A stretch of 64,000 bases of DNA, from contig OW028584.1 in the NCBI GenBank assembly GCA_932294295.1, positions 21,979,638 to 22,043,637 of the forward strand, in the 5' to 3' direction. The translations under genes and the position numbers were made by a program. Below, piece by piece: positions 32,986 to 44,440 of this stretch. The stretch comes from Alitta virens (Eukaryota; Annelida; Polychaeta; Phyllodocida; Nereididae). Positions within the stretch are counted from its first letter, which is position 1, and the number at the start of each line of letters is the position of its first letter. The notes under the pieces are model-generated. The model did not search any database, was not told where the DNA came from, and worked only from the letters and a program-made list of their open reading frames with translations.

Positions 32986-34013
32986 AAGCCCCAGTCACAC
33001 TAGCCCTGAAGATTGCCTTGGACCTGAAGGTGCTTTTGATCCTTGACAGTCTTTACGATTTCAGCCTAATCTTTTGTTGCAGTCACACATTACAACATGT
33101 CTTCAAATGATTTTAAGACAGATCTCTGATAATTGTACAATAGAGTATTTTCACTGAGCAGCCGTGACTTCAGCAAGACATAAGTCATTCCTCTCCTCTT
33201 ATTACTCAATTTGATTTTCAGACATAGAAGGTAATCACTGACTTATTCAATAAATATAACTTTCTCAGAAAAATAACAAAAATCAACTGAATGATAAGAT
33301 GTCAAATACACATTAAAATGCACTAGAAATACGGCTGCTAGGATGCACTTTGCTTCAGCCAATCACAGCCAAGGGCGGGAACTTTTTCAGCCAATGGAAT
33401 TGCAGTATTCTGTTGAAGCCACCTAGTGGAAATATAGAGAACCTTCCACGAAAATCCGCTATTGCCACAAGACCAAAATACAACCTTTAGACTGTCAAAG
33501 ATTGATCAAAAGATCACCAAAGATTGTGTGTGTCCATCATATGACCATCCAACAACCAACTAGTGAACTACTAGATGACTGATTGCCAACTGATCGGCAA
33601 AGATTCAAACGCTCTATATTTATACTGTATGGTAACATTTCCGACAACTAGTCTCCAATGATCTCCACTAGCCCCCAGTATTCTTTCATCATTCATGAAA
33701 CAGGTTGTCTGTCAGTTGTAGGTTGTCTTTTCTTGTCTAAAGTTCTTGTAAGGGCTGGTGTGACTTAAGTTAAAGACAGCTTAAGATAAACTTGAGATTG
33801 TTGGTGACCAGTTGGTAACCAGCTTAGTGGTTGCCAGGCGCATGCACAAAAAACCTTAAATCAGTTGCTCAACAGAAAATGATTTTTCAGGACCATTAGA
33901 GATTATCAATGACTTGTTGGAAGACTTCTAAAAGACAGGTGACAATTTTCAGCTGTAGGTTGTCTTTCATATCTTAAATTGTTGTAAAGGCAAATGTGAC
34001 TGGGGCTTTAGAT
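32986..34013. mobile_element. TIR element, family M4, interrupted or composite copy
   Basis: Left end TTAAAGCCCCAGTCACACTA, right end ATGTGACTGGGGCTTTAGA. An internal end-like gtaagggctggtgtgactt at 33738 suggests two tandem copies. It is interrupted at 33143-33459 by a TA-flanked MITE. The reference copy is 63072-63420. Confidence 0.75.
33143..33459. mobile_element. 317-bp TA-flanked MITE, family M5, nested in M4
   Basis: The ends GAGTATTTTCACTGAGCA and, inverted, GCGGATTTTCGTGGAA are bounded by TA on both sides. The M4 copy at 31529 shows the empty site. It carries CCAAT-type words (cagccaatcacagcc, cagccaatgg). Further copies lie at 52484-52801, 42316-42648 and 40042-40137. Confidence 0.9.
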
Positions 34014-35030
34014 AGACTTACGGTCTTTTTACCTGCTCTGTGAGTTGAGATGAAATTTCCTGGGAACTATAGTTAAGGTGGAGAACAAAAATGACCCTCA
34101 TCCTTTCACTGATTTTTCCTGTTGTGATGACTAGATATTTGCTTTGCGAATTTCATCCAAGTTCTTGAAAAGTCCCTATTGTATATTGTTGTGAATGAAG
34201 TTAGTGGTTTAATGCTTACAAATAACTAAATAAATATTATGCAAAATCTTCATTACACCTTCATTTCAAATTATTGCACCATAAAGGAAGTTTCATCCAC
34301 TATAATTCATATGTTGGTTGTCACGTGTTCATTGAGAGTGTCCTGGCGGCAAAATATTGGATCATTAATCTTATGGAGACCCTTATTAACTCCTCAGCTG
34401 AGCAGGCTGTCTATTTTGGTTGCGTTAACCTCAGAGAAAATTGTTTCTATTGAGTAACAATGAATATATGGTGGTTAAACACTGTATCTAGCTTGGCCTC
34501 TCCAAGAACAGGTGTTAATGTTATTATTTTTCTCTTGTCGCAAATCTTTCTTCATTTGTTTCTTCTGTCGACCTGTGTCCGGCCAGAAAAACGTTTCGTT
34601 TACCTTTCAGGCATCAATCTTTTGGCACGGCCCACTTGCTGTCAAGTATGTGGCCCCCACTGTAAACACGTGCCTCGGTTACCATGGCATTAGCGCCATT
34701 ACGACCCTAGCGACACCTAAGCAGACAATTTGTCTTTATTTTTGGAGGGAAAAGATTGGAGTAGGGTCAAACTCATCTGTAGAAATTCTGTTTTCCCTAG
34801 AAATAACCCCATTTCGACAGATTTTGGTGAGGGTTGTTGCGTCAAATTGGACACTTCCCAGGTCTTGTTCGGAATCGGTGGCAATAGACGGTGTCTAGTT
34901 TGATTAGGGTTTTGGTTTTGGGCACAGAGGGATGCAGAGAGCCACTGTTAGCCGAAACAGCGAACAACATTGCTGACAATGGGTATAGAGAAGATATATA
35001 GTGCAGCTCTGTGACAGAAGTTCCTTTTAC
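34014..35030. other. Intergenic, no gene recognised
   Basis: Frames of up to 128 codons at 34460-34900 have no domain I know and unlikely composition. I leave them uncalled. Confidence 0.4.
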
Positions 35031-35184
35031 TACATGGCCAAATGTGCCACGTGCGTTTTCCATGAGAAGGATAAACGCATGGAAAATGCATGGTTTTTGC
35101 CTAATTAAAATGAGGTGAAAACCATGCGTTTTCTATGCATTTATCCAAACGCATGGAAAATGCACTTAGCACATTTGGCCATGC
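35031..35184. mobile_element. Palindromic MITE, family M3, copy 2
   Basis: TACATGGCCAAATGTGCCAC at the left, tagcacatttggccatgc at the right. The interior repeats the aaaccatgcgttttc palindrome of copy 1. Confidence 0.85.
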
Positions 35185-35402
35185 ACATCAGCTAAAAAAA
35201 TTGCTGAAGTGACATTTATTTTGGAAAACCACCTCACATTTAGACCTCACTATAAACAACCTGATATAGACGGCCTCACTGTTGAAATCGAATTCATTAA
35301 GACCGCCTAAAATTTTAAGACCACTTAATTTCGGGCCATTGATGGCAAAGTATATATATAATATGGAGGATTGAAGAGAGATTGACAGACTAGATGGCAA
35401 GA

Positions 35403-35440
35403 AGATAGATAGATAGATAGATAGAGAGGTAGATAGATAC
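35403..35440. repeat. (GATA)n microsatellite
   Basis: Short gatagataga array, slightly interrupted. Confidence 0.8.
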
Positions 35441-35971
35441 CTTTGGTAGCATCCTGGAACATTTGTCACTAAATCAACAGAGCAGAAATCTGTTTTTGTT
35501 TGTAATTTGCAAATATGATTAAATTCTTCAATTAGCTGAATCAACAAACCTCCTCCATTCATTTTGCAATGCAAGAGTGGGTTTATCAATTTTCGGGTAA
35601 CTGTTTCAATATTTGTTGATGCTATTCAAATGATGGAAGATCTCTTTAAATATGCTTTATCCACTTATGAGTTTTTATGAAAAAGATATTGCATTTGATG
35701 ATTTAACATGGAAATAGGGTTAATGCTCAGAAGAAAGAATTGGTAAATACAGCCCACTAGTCTTTCAGAAATCTTCAGTTGATGTAAGATGCCAGTAAAC
35801 ACCAACTTCCGGGTATCTGTTTTCTTAAGTCGTTCATGTTTGATTTCGATCAATTTCACGATATCGAGTCTTTCTTGTCCTGTCGGCTTGTTGTGGTTGT
35901 TATGGATGATTACAATGGATTACTTTGCGGTCTGGCTCTGTAATTTTATAATTTATTTTATAATTACAGTA

Positions 35972-36533
35972 GGATTCAAAATAAATGTCCACCTGTTTTT
36001 CGGTCATATTCCCCATAAATGGCACAAAATGGACAGACTTGTTGGCAGCGAGTCAAACGCCAACTTATGCTAAAACAATTCTTGTACATATTTAACTATA
36101 TTGGCCATTGTAATTTCTGCTTTCTTTAACCAAAAAATGGACATAATGATGACAAGATGGCAGAAAATTATCATTAGAAAGATAGGAAACTTAAAGTGTG
36201 TTGGTACAAAGAGGGGAAAAAAGTGCAGTATAGCGGACCCAGATTTATGACCATATTTAATGAGCCTTATGGCCAGCCTATGACGTAAAAATGCTTGAAA
36301 TCAATTTATGACGTCACTAACTAAGTAGTTATAACGGCGGTTTTCATATTCACGGTAGAGAGTCTACTAGAAACGGAGCTTATTTTATTTTATTTTTTTA
36401 AAATGTAATTATTAATGGACGCCAAATTAGGGCATAAATTTGGGTCCGCTATACTGCACTAAACCCCAAAGAGGCTTTTATTTGGGTTATAAAGTTGGGG
36501 TTTGACCTGTCCACATGCATATTTATTATGAAT
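35972..36533. mobile_element. TIR element, family M1, copy carrying an M2 insertion
   Basis: Left end GGATTCAAAATAAATGTCCA. The right end (inverted) is attcataataaatatgcatg followed by tggacagg. Interior words such as attgtaatttctg and atcattagaaagatagg match 14456-14839. The match is split exactly by the M2 element at 36215-36466. Confidence 0.8.
36215..36466. mobile_element. 252-bp MITE, family M2, exact 8-bp TSD, nested in M1
   Basis: Ends AGTGCAGTATAGCGGACCCA and TGGGTCCGCTATACTGCACT. CAAAGAGG is duplicated exactly at 36207-36214 and 36467-36474. It carries TATGACGTCA like copy 1. The interior is 73 bp shorter than at 17451-17775. Confidence 0.92.
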
Positions 36534-36539
36534 AATACA

Positions 36540-37215
36540 TATACTTTAGTTTATTTATTGCTTTGGTTTGATTTATAGGAAGATTTTCCTAGAATATATT
36601 TCACTCTTTAGACAAGTTAAGTTGGCTTTTATTGACAATAATTATAGAAAGTGGTGCAGATTTGTATGCAGATTTATTTACGTATAGTGACCTCAGTCAA
36701 TGGAATTATTAATAAAGCAATTACCTAATGATGCCATCCAGAACATGACAACGATTTTGCTGAGCTCTGATGAGATGTGACAAATGTGTACATATCATAG
36801 TTTATCACACCTGAGGCGTTTTGTGTTGAGTGTGATAAATGTGCTAATGTGGGACAAACAAATGCATGCCTATTTTTTTGTATCACGTTTGACATAGGCC
36901 TACTTTTGCAGTTTTCTTTTCTTCATATAGTGTTGTGAAACATTGCCTATGAAAAATAGCCTGATATTTATTCATTTATTTGCATTACCTACAACAGTAA
37001 GTATAATTATTTCAATTTAGTATAATTCATTTCATGTATTAAAAATAGTAGTATTCTATTGCAGGGATTATTGGCAGGCGAGATTACGCATAAATAAATA
37101 AATTAACAAACTTATATTAGATACAGGTATAGAAATGTCATTTTTACAAATATAATACTGATAGATGTAGTCAGATACATTCTTTCAGTTTATAAGAGCT
37201 CTACAAGGCCAGCAA
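36540..37215. other. Intergenic, nothing recognised
   Basis: AT-rich; no supported feature. Confidence 0.4.
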
Positions 37216-37218
37216 ATC

Positions 37219-37404
37219 AGAGAGAGAGAGAAAGAGAGAAAGAGAGAGAGAGATAGAGAGAAAGAGAGAGGGAGACAGAGACAGAGAGAGAGACAGAGAG
37301 AGACAGAGAGACAGAGAGAGAGAGACAGAGAGACAGACAGAGAGACAGCTAGACAGAGAGACAGACAGAGAGACAGACAGAGAGACAGACAGAGAGACAG
37401 AGAG
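37219..37404. repeat. Purine-only GAGA/GACA microsatellite tract
   Basis: About 185 bp of AGAG, AGAC and AGGG units on the plus strand with the pyrimidine-rich complement. The SLSLSV-type ORF on the minus strand is spurious. Confidence 0.95.
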
Positions 37405-37885
37405 CAGAATTGAACAAAACAATCCTCTCTAACATTTTTTTGGAGTGATGATCCTTAGCATAAGTGGAGAGAGACCAGATTCAACTTAGTTCAACTCCCT
37501 CGCAGCCTTCAGGGTCTGCTACTACAATGATAGATGACTCCACAGGGCTTGAGGTTCACTGTTACACATTGGACAGACTTCGAAACGTGTCTACTCATTT
37601 GTACTACACAATAACAGCCTAAAGCAACACTTATGGAGTACTAGGTTGCCATCAATTTAACTTTTTCCCACAGTTTATCATTTTGCTTTGTACTGTTGGA
37701 CAGTACTGCAGTTGGAATATTTTGACATCGACTTGCATAAAGTTAAAGTCAATTCACACTGAGATGTGAGTGTTGGCTTTAGAGTTAGTTATAGCTTATT
37801 TAGAAGCGTAGAATACAGTTGAACCTGTTTTAAAATTTGGGTTCTACTGACATAATTTGAAAATTCTTCTTTCGGCCCATAATTA

Positions 37886-37996
37886 GGCCTAGTGCAATTT
37901 ACTGGCTTTCATAACAAAATGTGGCCTAGTGCAATTTACTGGCTTTCATAACTAAATGTGGCCTAGTGCAATTTACTGGCTTTCATAACAAAATGT
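37886..37996. repeat. 37-bp tandem triplication
   Basis: ggcctagtgcaatttactgg ... aaatgt occurs three times with period 37 and one base difference. Confidence 0.95.
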
Positions 37997-39200
37997 GGCA
38001 GTGGTCAGTTTCTGTTTTAAAACTGTTTTTACATTTTAGGCCTCTCATAATTATTTTACAGTATGGCCTCACATAGATTATTATTTTCTGTAAATGATAT
38101 TGTTTTTATAGAAATGTAAATGTGAGAATTACGGTGTATAATCTTCATCACTTATCAGCAAAACTAATTTTTAATTCAGCCGGTTGTCTCATTCATCTTT
38201 TAAAAATTATCTAATAATTAATTATTCATTCTTGATAAATTGATGAACTGCGATAGTTCGTAAATGGCTAATTATTAATGCAAATTTGGAATATCATGTA
38301 AGAACACTGATGCATATCTCAATCACATGAATATAGTTGAAAGTTGTGTAACTAGGTCGTGTCTACTGTCAAGCAACATTACTGAATGAAGATTGAAAGT
38401 GGACCTGTTCAAGTATTACCCTTTCTCATGTCCTTTCCAGCTTTACAGCTTTCAGACATCAAGTTCCACTTCTGTCATTTAGCTTCGTTGCCCATCTTGA
38501 ATAAGTCTGTTATCCCCAAGTATTTAGCTAAATACATACTATAGTAGACTTTATAGAATATCTATAAACATATTTATCTATATTTGTATACAGGTATGAG
38601 CATTTGCATTTTGAAATTTGGTAAAAGGATCATACATCTTCTGATGTCGCCTGCCACTACTATATATCAATAAGTTTCTTTTTTTTTCCTGAAAATATCT
38701 GTATTTATGCTAACTGCATGTGGTCTAATAAAGTGAATTGAATTGAATTTCATGTTCTAAATATTCCAACCACAGTCCTGTCAAACATAATGTGGCACAA
38801 AATAACTATCTTTCTTACATAATCTATTTTAACCCCATTTTCTATTTTTGATCACCCTCATTGCTTCAGACATCTTTTCTTAGCAGTTTACCCTTCAAGG
38901 CACCCACGTTACTTGTATTTCTAATTAAAAACCAAACAGACAATTATTTTATGTTGCTGCCTCCCACACCAGTTTGAAAATACAACTAACTGTCAACACA
39001 CTTAGTCTCTCTTCTCACGAAGCATGAGTCAGGTAACCTGATGGATTATAGACCTGACACCTTTTGATCTTCTGTACTTACTCAGGTAATTAAGAAACCA
39101 TAACAAAGTACAGTGGAACACTCACCTTAAGACCCCAGGCACTTGTCGATGACTAATCAGAATTTGTAATTGATACAGAGAGATGGTGTGTCATACAAGA
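37997..39200. other. Intergenic with LINE-type 3' tail
   Basis: No gene. At 38570-38755 the sequence ends tctaataaagtgaattgaat, the AATAAA plus short-repeat tail of an L2/CR1-like LINE; the coding part is not recognisable. Confidence 0.4.
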
Positions 39201-39218
39201 TATCTGCTCTGACATGGG

Positions 39219-39412
39219 GGCGGGGGCCTAGCTCAGAGGTAGCGCTCTGTGCTTCCAACCGCTGGGTCCCAGGTTCGATTCCCGGTCGAGCCTAAGTTGG
39301 ATGGCTGTTTCATCCTTCGTCTCATTGCCATGGTCTCTGCCTGTCCTAATTAGCCCAACTGGTGCAGAAATACAGGACGTAAAGCCCTAATCACCCACCC
39401 ACCCACCCACCC
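39219..39412 (+). mobile_element. Full-length tRNA-derived SINE (family A), 17-bp TSD
   Basis: Flanked by an exact 17-base duplication, ATCTGCTCTGACATGGG, at 39202-39218 and 39413-39429. The head has A box TAGCTCAGAGGTAG (39229-39242) and B box GGTTCGATTCC (39272-39282), so it is transcribable by RNA polymerase III. The body runs through GTTGGATGGCTGTTTCATCC to a tail of ACCC units. Length about 194 bp. The perfect duplication implies recent insertion. Confidence 0.93.
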
Positions 39413-40041
39413 ATCTGCTCTGACATGGGTCTATGGTAGCCATCATTTCAATGACTCTATTCATTAATCAAAAGTGTTGCCTCTCAGGTCCGCGCTGCAA
39501 ATTTATGCACATTTATAGGCCAATACACTGGGAACCAGCAGCTTGAGATGACGAGATGCAGGTTTATAAATGTAGGAAAAAAAAACCAAAAAAAAACCCA
39601 ACAACACTATTTTGTAGGACAGTAGAATTTCAAAATTACTTCATGGACTTCATGCGAAAGCATTAAGCCAAGTCCATTTTGTGTGGGTGGTGTCAAAGTT
39701 GTTAAAGTCCACTGTACAACAACAGACTGTTAACAAATGCCCTTATTCTGGCTAAACTTTGAGTCAGTTAATCTGATGGATTTTATGTCAGACACCTTTT
39801 GGTCTTCTGTACTCTGTGGGGGTAATTAAGAAACAAAAACAAAGCAATGAAACGAAGCCACTGTAACATGCTGGGGTAGTTACCCCTTGGCTGTTACGAT
39901 GCCAGGAGCTGTCTTTTATAACTAGAACAGCAGCTGAACAGTTGCTCAGCTACCTCTGGGAATTGAAGGGTTGTGTTTACAAACAGTGGTTACATAGTCT
40001 TCTCTGCAGTACAGCTACTGCGCAACTAAGGCACCTTAATA

Positions 40042-40137
40042 AGAGTCTTTTCACTGAACAGCCCTGAATTCAGCAGGACATAAGTCTTTCCTCACCTCTT
40101 ATTACTCATTTTGCTTTTCAGACACAGTAGGTAATAA
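40042..40137. mobile_element. MITE family M5, truncated copy
   Basis: Starts GAGTCTTTTCACTGAACAGCC and matches the first 95 bp of the M5 element in the orientation of the copy at 33143. The other end is missing. Confidence 0.75.
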
Positions 40138-40436
40138 CAAACTGCAAGGGCATAGGAAATTCGGACAGGGATTTTTATATGTAATATAGAAGAAATAAAA
40201 GTGTTTCACAGCGTCACACACAAGTTTCCTGCGAAAGGCAATGAGTTTTGTCCGAATTGTGAACCTTTTTGTCGAATTATACGTGAATCTTGCCAGAATT
40301 GGCCCGAATTTCTTTGATGGGACAATGGACAGTTATAAAGTCCACGATGTAAGGGTGGTTAACTTTAGCTACTTCAGGAAAACGTAGTTTTAAGTTGGTT
40401 GCATGGCTGATTAATGGATCAATGCTTTAACGCTTC

Positions 40437-40591
40437 GTGACAGCCGAATCCATAGAAATGGAAACTAAACTCCAGATGACGTCATGTGAATCAGAGACTT
40501 CAATTGGCTAAGGCATCCCACAGCCAATGGGAGTCCTGGATCCACATTACGTCCTCTGGAGGTGTTTTCAAGTCTATAAAATTGGCTGTAA
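40437..40591. mobile_element. TIR element, family M6, copy 1
   Basis: acagccgaatccatagaaat at the left pairs with the inverted ttacagccaattttatagac at the right. The interior has inverted ccagatgacgtcatgtgaat / cacattacgtcctctgg. It is a degenerate copy of 47332-47487. Confidence 0.7.
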
Positions 40592-42000
40592 CTAAGACTG
40601 CAGATCATGGTGCAAATGATTACCTTTTTGCATATTTTAAATATTCTTGTAATGTGAAACTGTGCATCTGCAGTTTATTTCGTTGACATAAAACAGTTAA
40701 CAAAGTTATTATTTCCTTTAATGATTTCATCCCTTTAGTAGGTGACAGCCAATGTGATTGATATGCCAATTTACATGTTATTAATTTGCATTACACATTT
40801 ATTTATTTAACGCATCCACGTTTTAATAGATTTGTCAAATTTTCTGCATCTAGTGACTGCTGACTTACGATGTTCTGCTGTGGTTTTGAGCTCTTGGAAA
40901 CAGTTCCAGGCCTCATCACTAAGATAAAACATCCGCGTTTAACACTTGTGCACTATTTGTCTTAACATAGAACCTTTGAATGAGATAAATGTCCTGCACT
41001 AAATTGCGAACTTTTTTTCCTCTCCTAATTAAATGCCTCTGTGCGTCAAGATAAAGCTTTTTCAAAGGGAGTTCGGGTGGTTAAAAGTGACCCGTTAAAA
41101 GAGGCAAGGAAAAAAGCAGTAAAAATTCGCTTAAATTATCAAACACTAGCTATATATTTTTGGTCTGTTCTTTTCTCTGTCCATTTTGCCTGTATCTATA
41201 TTGTTTGTAAACGATTTTTCTTCTTTACTCTGATGACTGTCTTTGCCTTGTCAATTTCTGAATGCTTTACAGTGAACTGTGATTTTAATAATGTCCATAG
41301 TTGTTTTTAAATACATAACGAACGATAACTATATTGTTTATTATCATGGGATCATGAAATTTGTAGTGGCAACCAGATGGACAGAAAACAGGCTGTATGT
41401 ATAGGCCTATGTTACATCTGTATATAGGCCTATGTGATGATCTGTGTCCCATGGTGAACCTTGTTATGTGGTTTCCCTTGGTTAAAGCAGGAACTGTATA
41501 TCAATAACAGCCTGTTTGCTGTCTGTCTGTCTACATGCAGATATATGCATGAATACACCAGGCAGATAAGCTTTGGTCCTAGCGGTTTCCTGAGGTAAAT
41601 GTAGTAACTCATGCTCAACTACTTTATATTATCAAACACAGCCTGTTTTATGTCTGTTTCTCTGTCTACCTGCAGTTTTTTTTAATGTTAAATGCAACAT
41701 GCCTGTTGTGTGTGTATTTTACACTACATTGTCATAAGGGCAGACCGATACATTACTCTGTACGCATTTAGACCAATGGACGCCAACTCATTTAATGACA
41801 TATCGTTTGCACAAAAGCCCCCACTATTGAAATAAGAGAGGTCCTTGGTGAATTTTCAGAGCAATTGAACTAATTCATACTTTTCAATTTGCAAATTCAG
41901 CTTTTGACAGCAATAGTAATCATGGCTTTGTTTATAATGCGTCATACCTCAAATGTATGTCTCAAATGACTCTCAATGCTGCTGGTCGGAAGCCTAGTCA
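40592..42000. other. Intergenic, no gene recognised
   Basis: The frame at 41041-41310 has a lysine-rich start and a hydrophobic end but no known domain and no splice or promoter support. Left uncalled. Confidence 0.4.
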
Positions 42001-42310
42001 GCTAGTTTGAGATCAGGAATTGAGTCCTCGTCAGTGTTACACATTCACCCCAATGGGTGGGGTCTTTCACTCCTCCCAGCATAGACACCAAGTACAAGGC
42101 ACTAGCAGCATCATCTATACACGAAACTTCTCATATGATTCATTATCTCAGTGTCACTGGTATGTAGCTTAGTCAGCTTATAGGAGCACCAGCCCAGTCA
42201 GAGGCAGACATGATGATGATATGATAGCTTAAACATCCGATCATCATAAAGCTTGTCCAACCCTTGGAACATTCACATGCTCCAGCACAGACACAGAGTA
42301 CAAGGCACCA
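42000..42310 (-). mobile_element. SINE family B body, two adjacent fragments
   Basis: tgttacacattcaccccaat ... agcatagacaccaagtacaa at 42030-42105 and a shorter agcacagacacagagtacaa at 42284-42303. The second abuts an M5 element. Confidence 0.55.
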
Positions 42311-42315
42311 CCAAC

Positions 42316-42648
42316 CTGGATTTTCACGGAAGTTTCTCGACATTTCCACCAGGTGGCTACGACAGAATACTGCAATTTTATTTGCTGAAAAAAGTTTCCG
42401 CCCTTAACTGTGATTGGCTGGAGCAAAGTGCATCGTAATAGCAGTATTTTTAGTGCATTTTAATGTTTATTTGATCCTATCACTCAGTTGATTTTTGCTA
42501 TTTCCCTGAGAAAGTTATTTTATCATATATATTTATTGAATCGATTACTTATGATCTTCTATGTCTGAAAAGCAAAATGAGTAATGATAGAACAAGACAG
42601 ACTTATGTCTTGCTGAATTAAATTCAGGGCTGCTCAGTGAAAAGACTC
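42316..42648. mobile_element. MITE family M5, third copy
   Basis: Begins CTGGATTTTCACGGAAG and ends gtgaaaagactc, in reverse orientation to 33143-33459. The interior holds attgcag, gattggctg and aaagtgcatcg words of the family. It inserted at the end of a SINE-B fragment. Confidence 0.85.
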
Positions 42649-42778
42649 TTATTTGTTAACTGGCTGATCAATCACTAGCCTACCCTGCCTCTGATTTATA
42701 TTACAAGTTATATAAAGTTATGAGGTGTGAAAAATTACCCATTAGAATTTTACTGATGGACAAGCAGGCGATGTGACC

Positions 42779-42950
42779 CACTGGCGGATCTAGCCCTTAC
42801 TCTACTGGGTGGGGGGGGGGGGGCAATATCAAGCCATGACTCTACGGGGGGGGGGGGGGGCAAATCATAACTGTAAGATGTCCCTGAGTAATTTAATTGT
42901 AAAATTTTAGACATTATGGCCCCAATGCCTCCTACCTGGATCCGCCAGTG
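42779..42950. mobile_element. TIR element, CACTGGCGGATC type, with two poly-G tracts
   Basis: CACTGGCGGATC is inverted at the right as GATCCGCCAGTG. Inside are two runs of about 14-15 G, each following a ctctac(t/g)gg. The ends resemble common hAT-type MITEs. No clear target duplication is seen. Confidence 0.75.
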
Positions 42951-43217
42951 AATTTCGACCTGTGATTAAGGCAGACGTAATGATAGTTTTTGACAAGGTC
43001 CACACTATGTTACACATTCAATCCTTATTGGATTTAGAACTTTCCCTGCAAACATTACACAATATAGTGAAAGTTGCAGAGTATTGAAACACACCTTATA
43101 AAAATCTATAGATATTTACAAGAAGCCTGTAAGAGCACAAAGAGCTCCAGAGCTTTAGGATAATAATCATTAGAATAGAATAGAAATAAAATTGAATAGA
43201 ATAGTACAACCTTAAGC

Positions 43218-43299
43218 TACACTATTGGACTTTAAAAACGCATAGGTAAAACATGTTGTACAAACCCGAGATAATGCGTTTTTAAAGTCCATTAGTGTA
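43218..43299. repeat. 82-bp hairpin, 26-bp near-perfect arms
   Basis: tacactattggactttaaaa plus acgcat is inverted at 43274-43299 with one mismatch; the loop is about 30 bp. It begins and ends with TA. It may be a snap-back MITE; the size also fits a microRNA-type precursor. Confidence 0.75.
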
Positions 43300-44275
43300 T
43301 AAGCAAATCAGTTAGCATATCAGACATTATTAAGTGAGTCAAGGTCAACTGTCGAATTGCTGTCATGGTTAAAATTAGAAAATTAACCGCATAAACTCAT
43401 TGTTGTGGTAGTGGTATGTAATACCTAAAAACAAACCATTTGATCTTTTTTTTTTCTGTGTGACCACCCAGCCACATTTCCACCTATTGTCCTGTATGAC
43501 GTATATGCATCACGTACTGTTGTTTTGATTCAGGATGCGTTGTATTATGATCAGTTTGTTTATTGATTATAGATAAGAAGACAAATAGAGTAAAATTGTG
43601 TCATAAATAGTGTGTAGTTACTTTGTCAAAATTTAATGGAAAACCAAATGTTGTGATTCTGTATCATCCTGTTAATAAAGGTTTTATGGTGAAGTTACAC
43701 AAGATCGTGGGCTGATTTCAACATTTCTGAAAAGTGTCAAGTAATAGGGCAATCTGGAGTAAATATGTTGCTAATAAGGCCCAGGAAAGTGATTAATAAT
43801 GACAGATTGAACATGAGAAACCCGAAAGAATTGTGCCCACATCATAGGAGTGTTCACCATGTAGATGTATGTATTTGACCATTAATCTTCATGAAATACT
43901 GTTCAGTTAAAATTCAGTTTTTGCTTTTTTTTTTATTTCTGTGTTGTGCAATTTATATTATATTACAAGGCATGTATTAAATTGTACTATATTCTATTCT
44001 ACAAATCAAAGAAAACGTATTTATTTCTTTACTATGGCTTTTCTAACTATCTTATGAAATTTCACTTTCTGAAACGTATTGTATTGTATTGCATTGTATT
44101 GTATTGTATTCATTTCTATTCTATTCTATTCTATTCTATGTTTCCATAGAAAATAACAATAGGTCTAATCACCATAAGGCCATTTTATATTTCCATCTTT
44201 TCTATTCTTAACTATTTTTACTTTAATATATAAATGTCTTACCTTATTTCACAATATATCGAATGGTGCAAGTTG
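43300..44275. other. Intergenic, AT-rich with pentanucleotide repeats
   Basis: Contains (TATTG)n at 44078-44112 and (TTCTA)n at 44114-44139. No gene. Confidence 0.6.
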
Positions 44276-44359
44276 TTTCAGCGCATAGTCCTGCCTGCGT
44301 GTCAGAGCCCAATAGAATGAGAACCATTGTCATTGCTGTTGCATTTATTACGTAGGCAG

Positions 44360-44440
44360 ATGTTTCGACCAATCACAGAGCTTGTGTGGCGATAGCGCGG
44401 CGCACCGGATGCTGAGGTTGCCCATAGCAACGCTGTGATC
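44360..44440. promoter_or_regulatory. GC-rich patch with CCAAT box and RFX X-box
   Basis: GACCAATCAC (44368), a CpG-rich stretch gcgatagcgcggcgcaccgg, then GTTGCCCATAGCAAC (44417-44431), which fits the RFX X-box GTNRCC-N0-3-RGYAAC. No recognised exon follows on either strand. Confidence 0.35.

Noticed and set aside
34512..34898. 128-codon plus-strand frame
   Set aside because: No recognisable domain, cysteine- and phenylalanine-rich start typical of random AT-rich reading, overlapping frames on both strands.
37201..37422. Ser-Leu-Val repeat frame
   Set aside because: Translation of a purine/pyrimidine microsatellite.
39229..39300. tRNA gene
   Set aside because: The A and B boxes are good, but the arms do not form a full cloverleaf, and the sequence belongs to a ~194-bp repeated unit with a 17-bp target duplication, so it is a SINE.
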